NCBI GenBank assembly: GCA_020161845.1
Contig: JAIUNK010000017.1
Location: 1-64,000 of the forward strand
Direction of reading: 5' to 3'
Source: Actinomycetota bacterium
Lineage (GTDB): Bacteria; Actinomycetota; Actinomycetes; Actinomycetales; Dermatophilaceae
Length of the DNA stretch: 64,000 nt
Shown: piece after piece, positions 63,582 through 64,000 of the stretch
Layout of the letters: the number at the start of each line of letters is the position of its first letter
How positions within the stretch are numbered: position 1 is the first letter of the stretch
Position numbers and translations under genes: made by a program
The notes under the pieces: generated by a model
Told to the model about the DNA's origin: nothing
Seen by the model: only the letters and a program-made list of their open reading frames with translations
Databases searched by the model: none

Positions 63582-64000
63582 TCAGTGCGCGTGGCTGCGG
63601 CTGTCCCGGTCCGCGTCGACGCCGGCGCGCTGGGCCTCCTCCACGTCGGCCATCTTCCGGCGCGTCCAGGGCACGAGCGCGAAGAGCAGCCCCGAGACGA
63701 CCAGGGTCATCGCGGCGTTCACCAGGTAGTACTGGCTGTCGGGCACATTCTTCATCGCGGTGATGAGCTGGGCCGCGAGCGCTTGGCCCGCGGAGGAGGC
63801 GAGGAACCAGAGGGCCATCGCCTGGCTGGCGAACGCCGCCGGGGCGAGCAGCGTCGTGGCCGACAGGCCCACCGGAGACAGGCACAGCTCGCCGAGGGTC
63901 TGGATGATGAAGCACGCGGCGAGCAGGAACACCGGCGCCTTGTGCTCGGGGGTGTACGAAGCGAACATCCAGGCCAACATCAGCGCCGAGATGCCGACCA
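63582..64000 (-). CDS. POT/PTR-family peptide transporter, C-terminal part (partial)
   Basis: The frame stays open to the right edge. Visible are the last membrane segments: FIIQTLGELCLSPVGLSAT, FASQAMALWFLASSAGQALA and TLVVSGLLFALVPWTRRKM. LGELCLSPVGLS is a POT-family hallmark. POT proteins import di- and tripeptides with protons. The tail is His/Asp-rich. Start outside the window. Confidence 0.88.
   Translation of the reverse strand, partial: VGISALMLAWMFASYTPEHKAPVFLLAACFIIQTLGELCLSPVGLSATTLLAPAAFASQAMALWFLASSAGQALAAQLITAMKNVPDSQYYLVNAAMTLVVSGLLFALVPWTRRKMADVEEAQRAGVDADRDSRSHAH

Overview
The window is high-GC actinobacterial chromosome, with strong G/C bias at third codon positions, many GTG starts and 4-base ATGA/GTGA gene overlaps. 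The division and cell-wall (dcw) cluster has the actinobacterial order with sepF, yggT, wag31/divIVA and a TraR/DksA zinc-finger gene downstream. MurE carries the DNPR motif of meso-diaminopimelate ligases. Regulators of flagellar motility (two FliA-type sigma factors, FlgN, FliW, CsrA) are present. A motile meso-DAP Micrococcales member of the Dermatophilaceae/Intrasporangiaceae type would fit, but no rRNA is present to confirm the family.

Layout. 1-7.8 kb: the end of a Thr-rich surface protein, an S9 oligopeptidase, a fatty acyl-CoA-reductase-like SDR and dnaE. 7.9-29.9 kb, all minus strand: the dcw cluster, mraZ-rsmH-ftsL-ftsI-murE-murF-mraY-murD-ftsW-murG-murC-ftsQ-ftsZ-pgeF-yggS-sepF-yggT-wag31-dksA/traR-lspA-rluD, most genes translationally coupled. 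Divergent from mraZ is a plus-strand moxR-DUF58-transglutaminase operon (30.2-35.2 kb). The shared intergenic region holds 10-bp-spaced GTGGAG boxes facing both ways, so MraZ may control both units. 35.1-40.7 kb, minus strand: a coupled operon of a Pro-rich membrane protein with an acidic tail, a histidine kinase, an OmpR-type regulator, a DASS/SLC13-like permease and a glycerate kinase. The last two genes are each broken by a 1-nt deletion.

40.9-49.2 kb is an accessory island. It has a tRNA-3'-end-like att remnant, an IS3-family element whose orfA is split by a complete group II intron, gene fragments, and a dense set of PIN-domain toxin-antitoxin modules. The TA set includes two near-identical copies of one module with a palindromic operator across the start codon. 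A Fic protein lacking its N-terminal inhibitory part closes the island.

49.3-54.0 kb holds two paralogous FliA/WhiG-type sigma genes with a shared promoter-like box, a small hairpin-flanked ORF, and flgN-fliW-csrA. The flagellar structural genes lie outside the window. 54.0-59.5 kb is the conserved bldC / DUF3073 / purM-purF block, followed by a membrane protein, an F420/LLM oxidoreductase and a sterol-carrier-family protein. 59.7-64 kb holds a small unknown protein, a zinc alcohol dehydrogenase, a BisC-type molybdopterin oxidoreductase and the C-terminal end of a POT-family peptide transporter.

No complete rRNA or tRNA gene, CRISPR array, integrase or plasmid origin was found.
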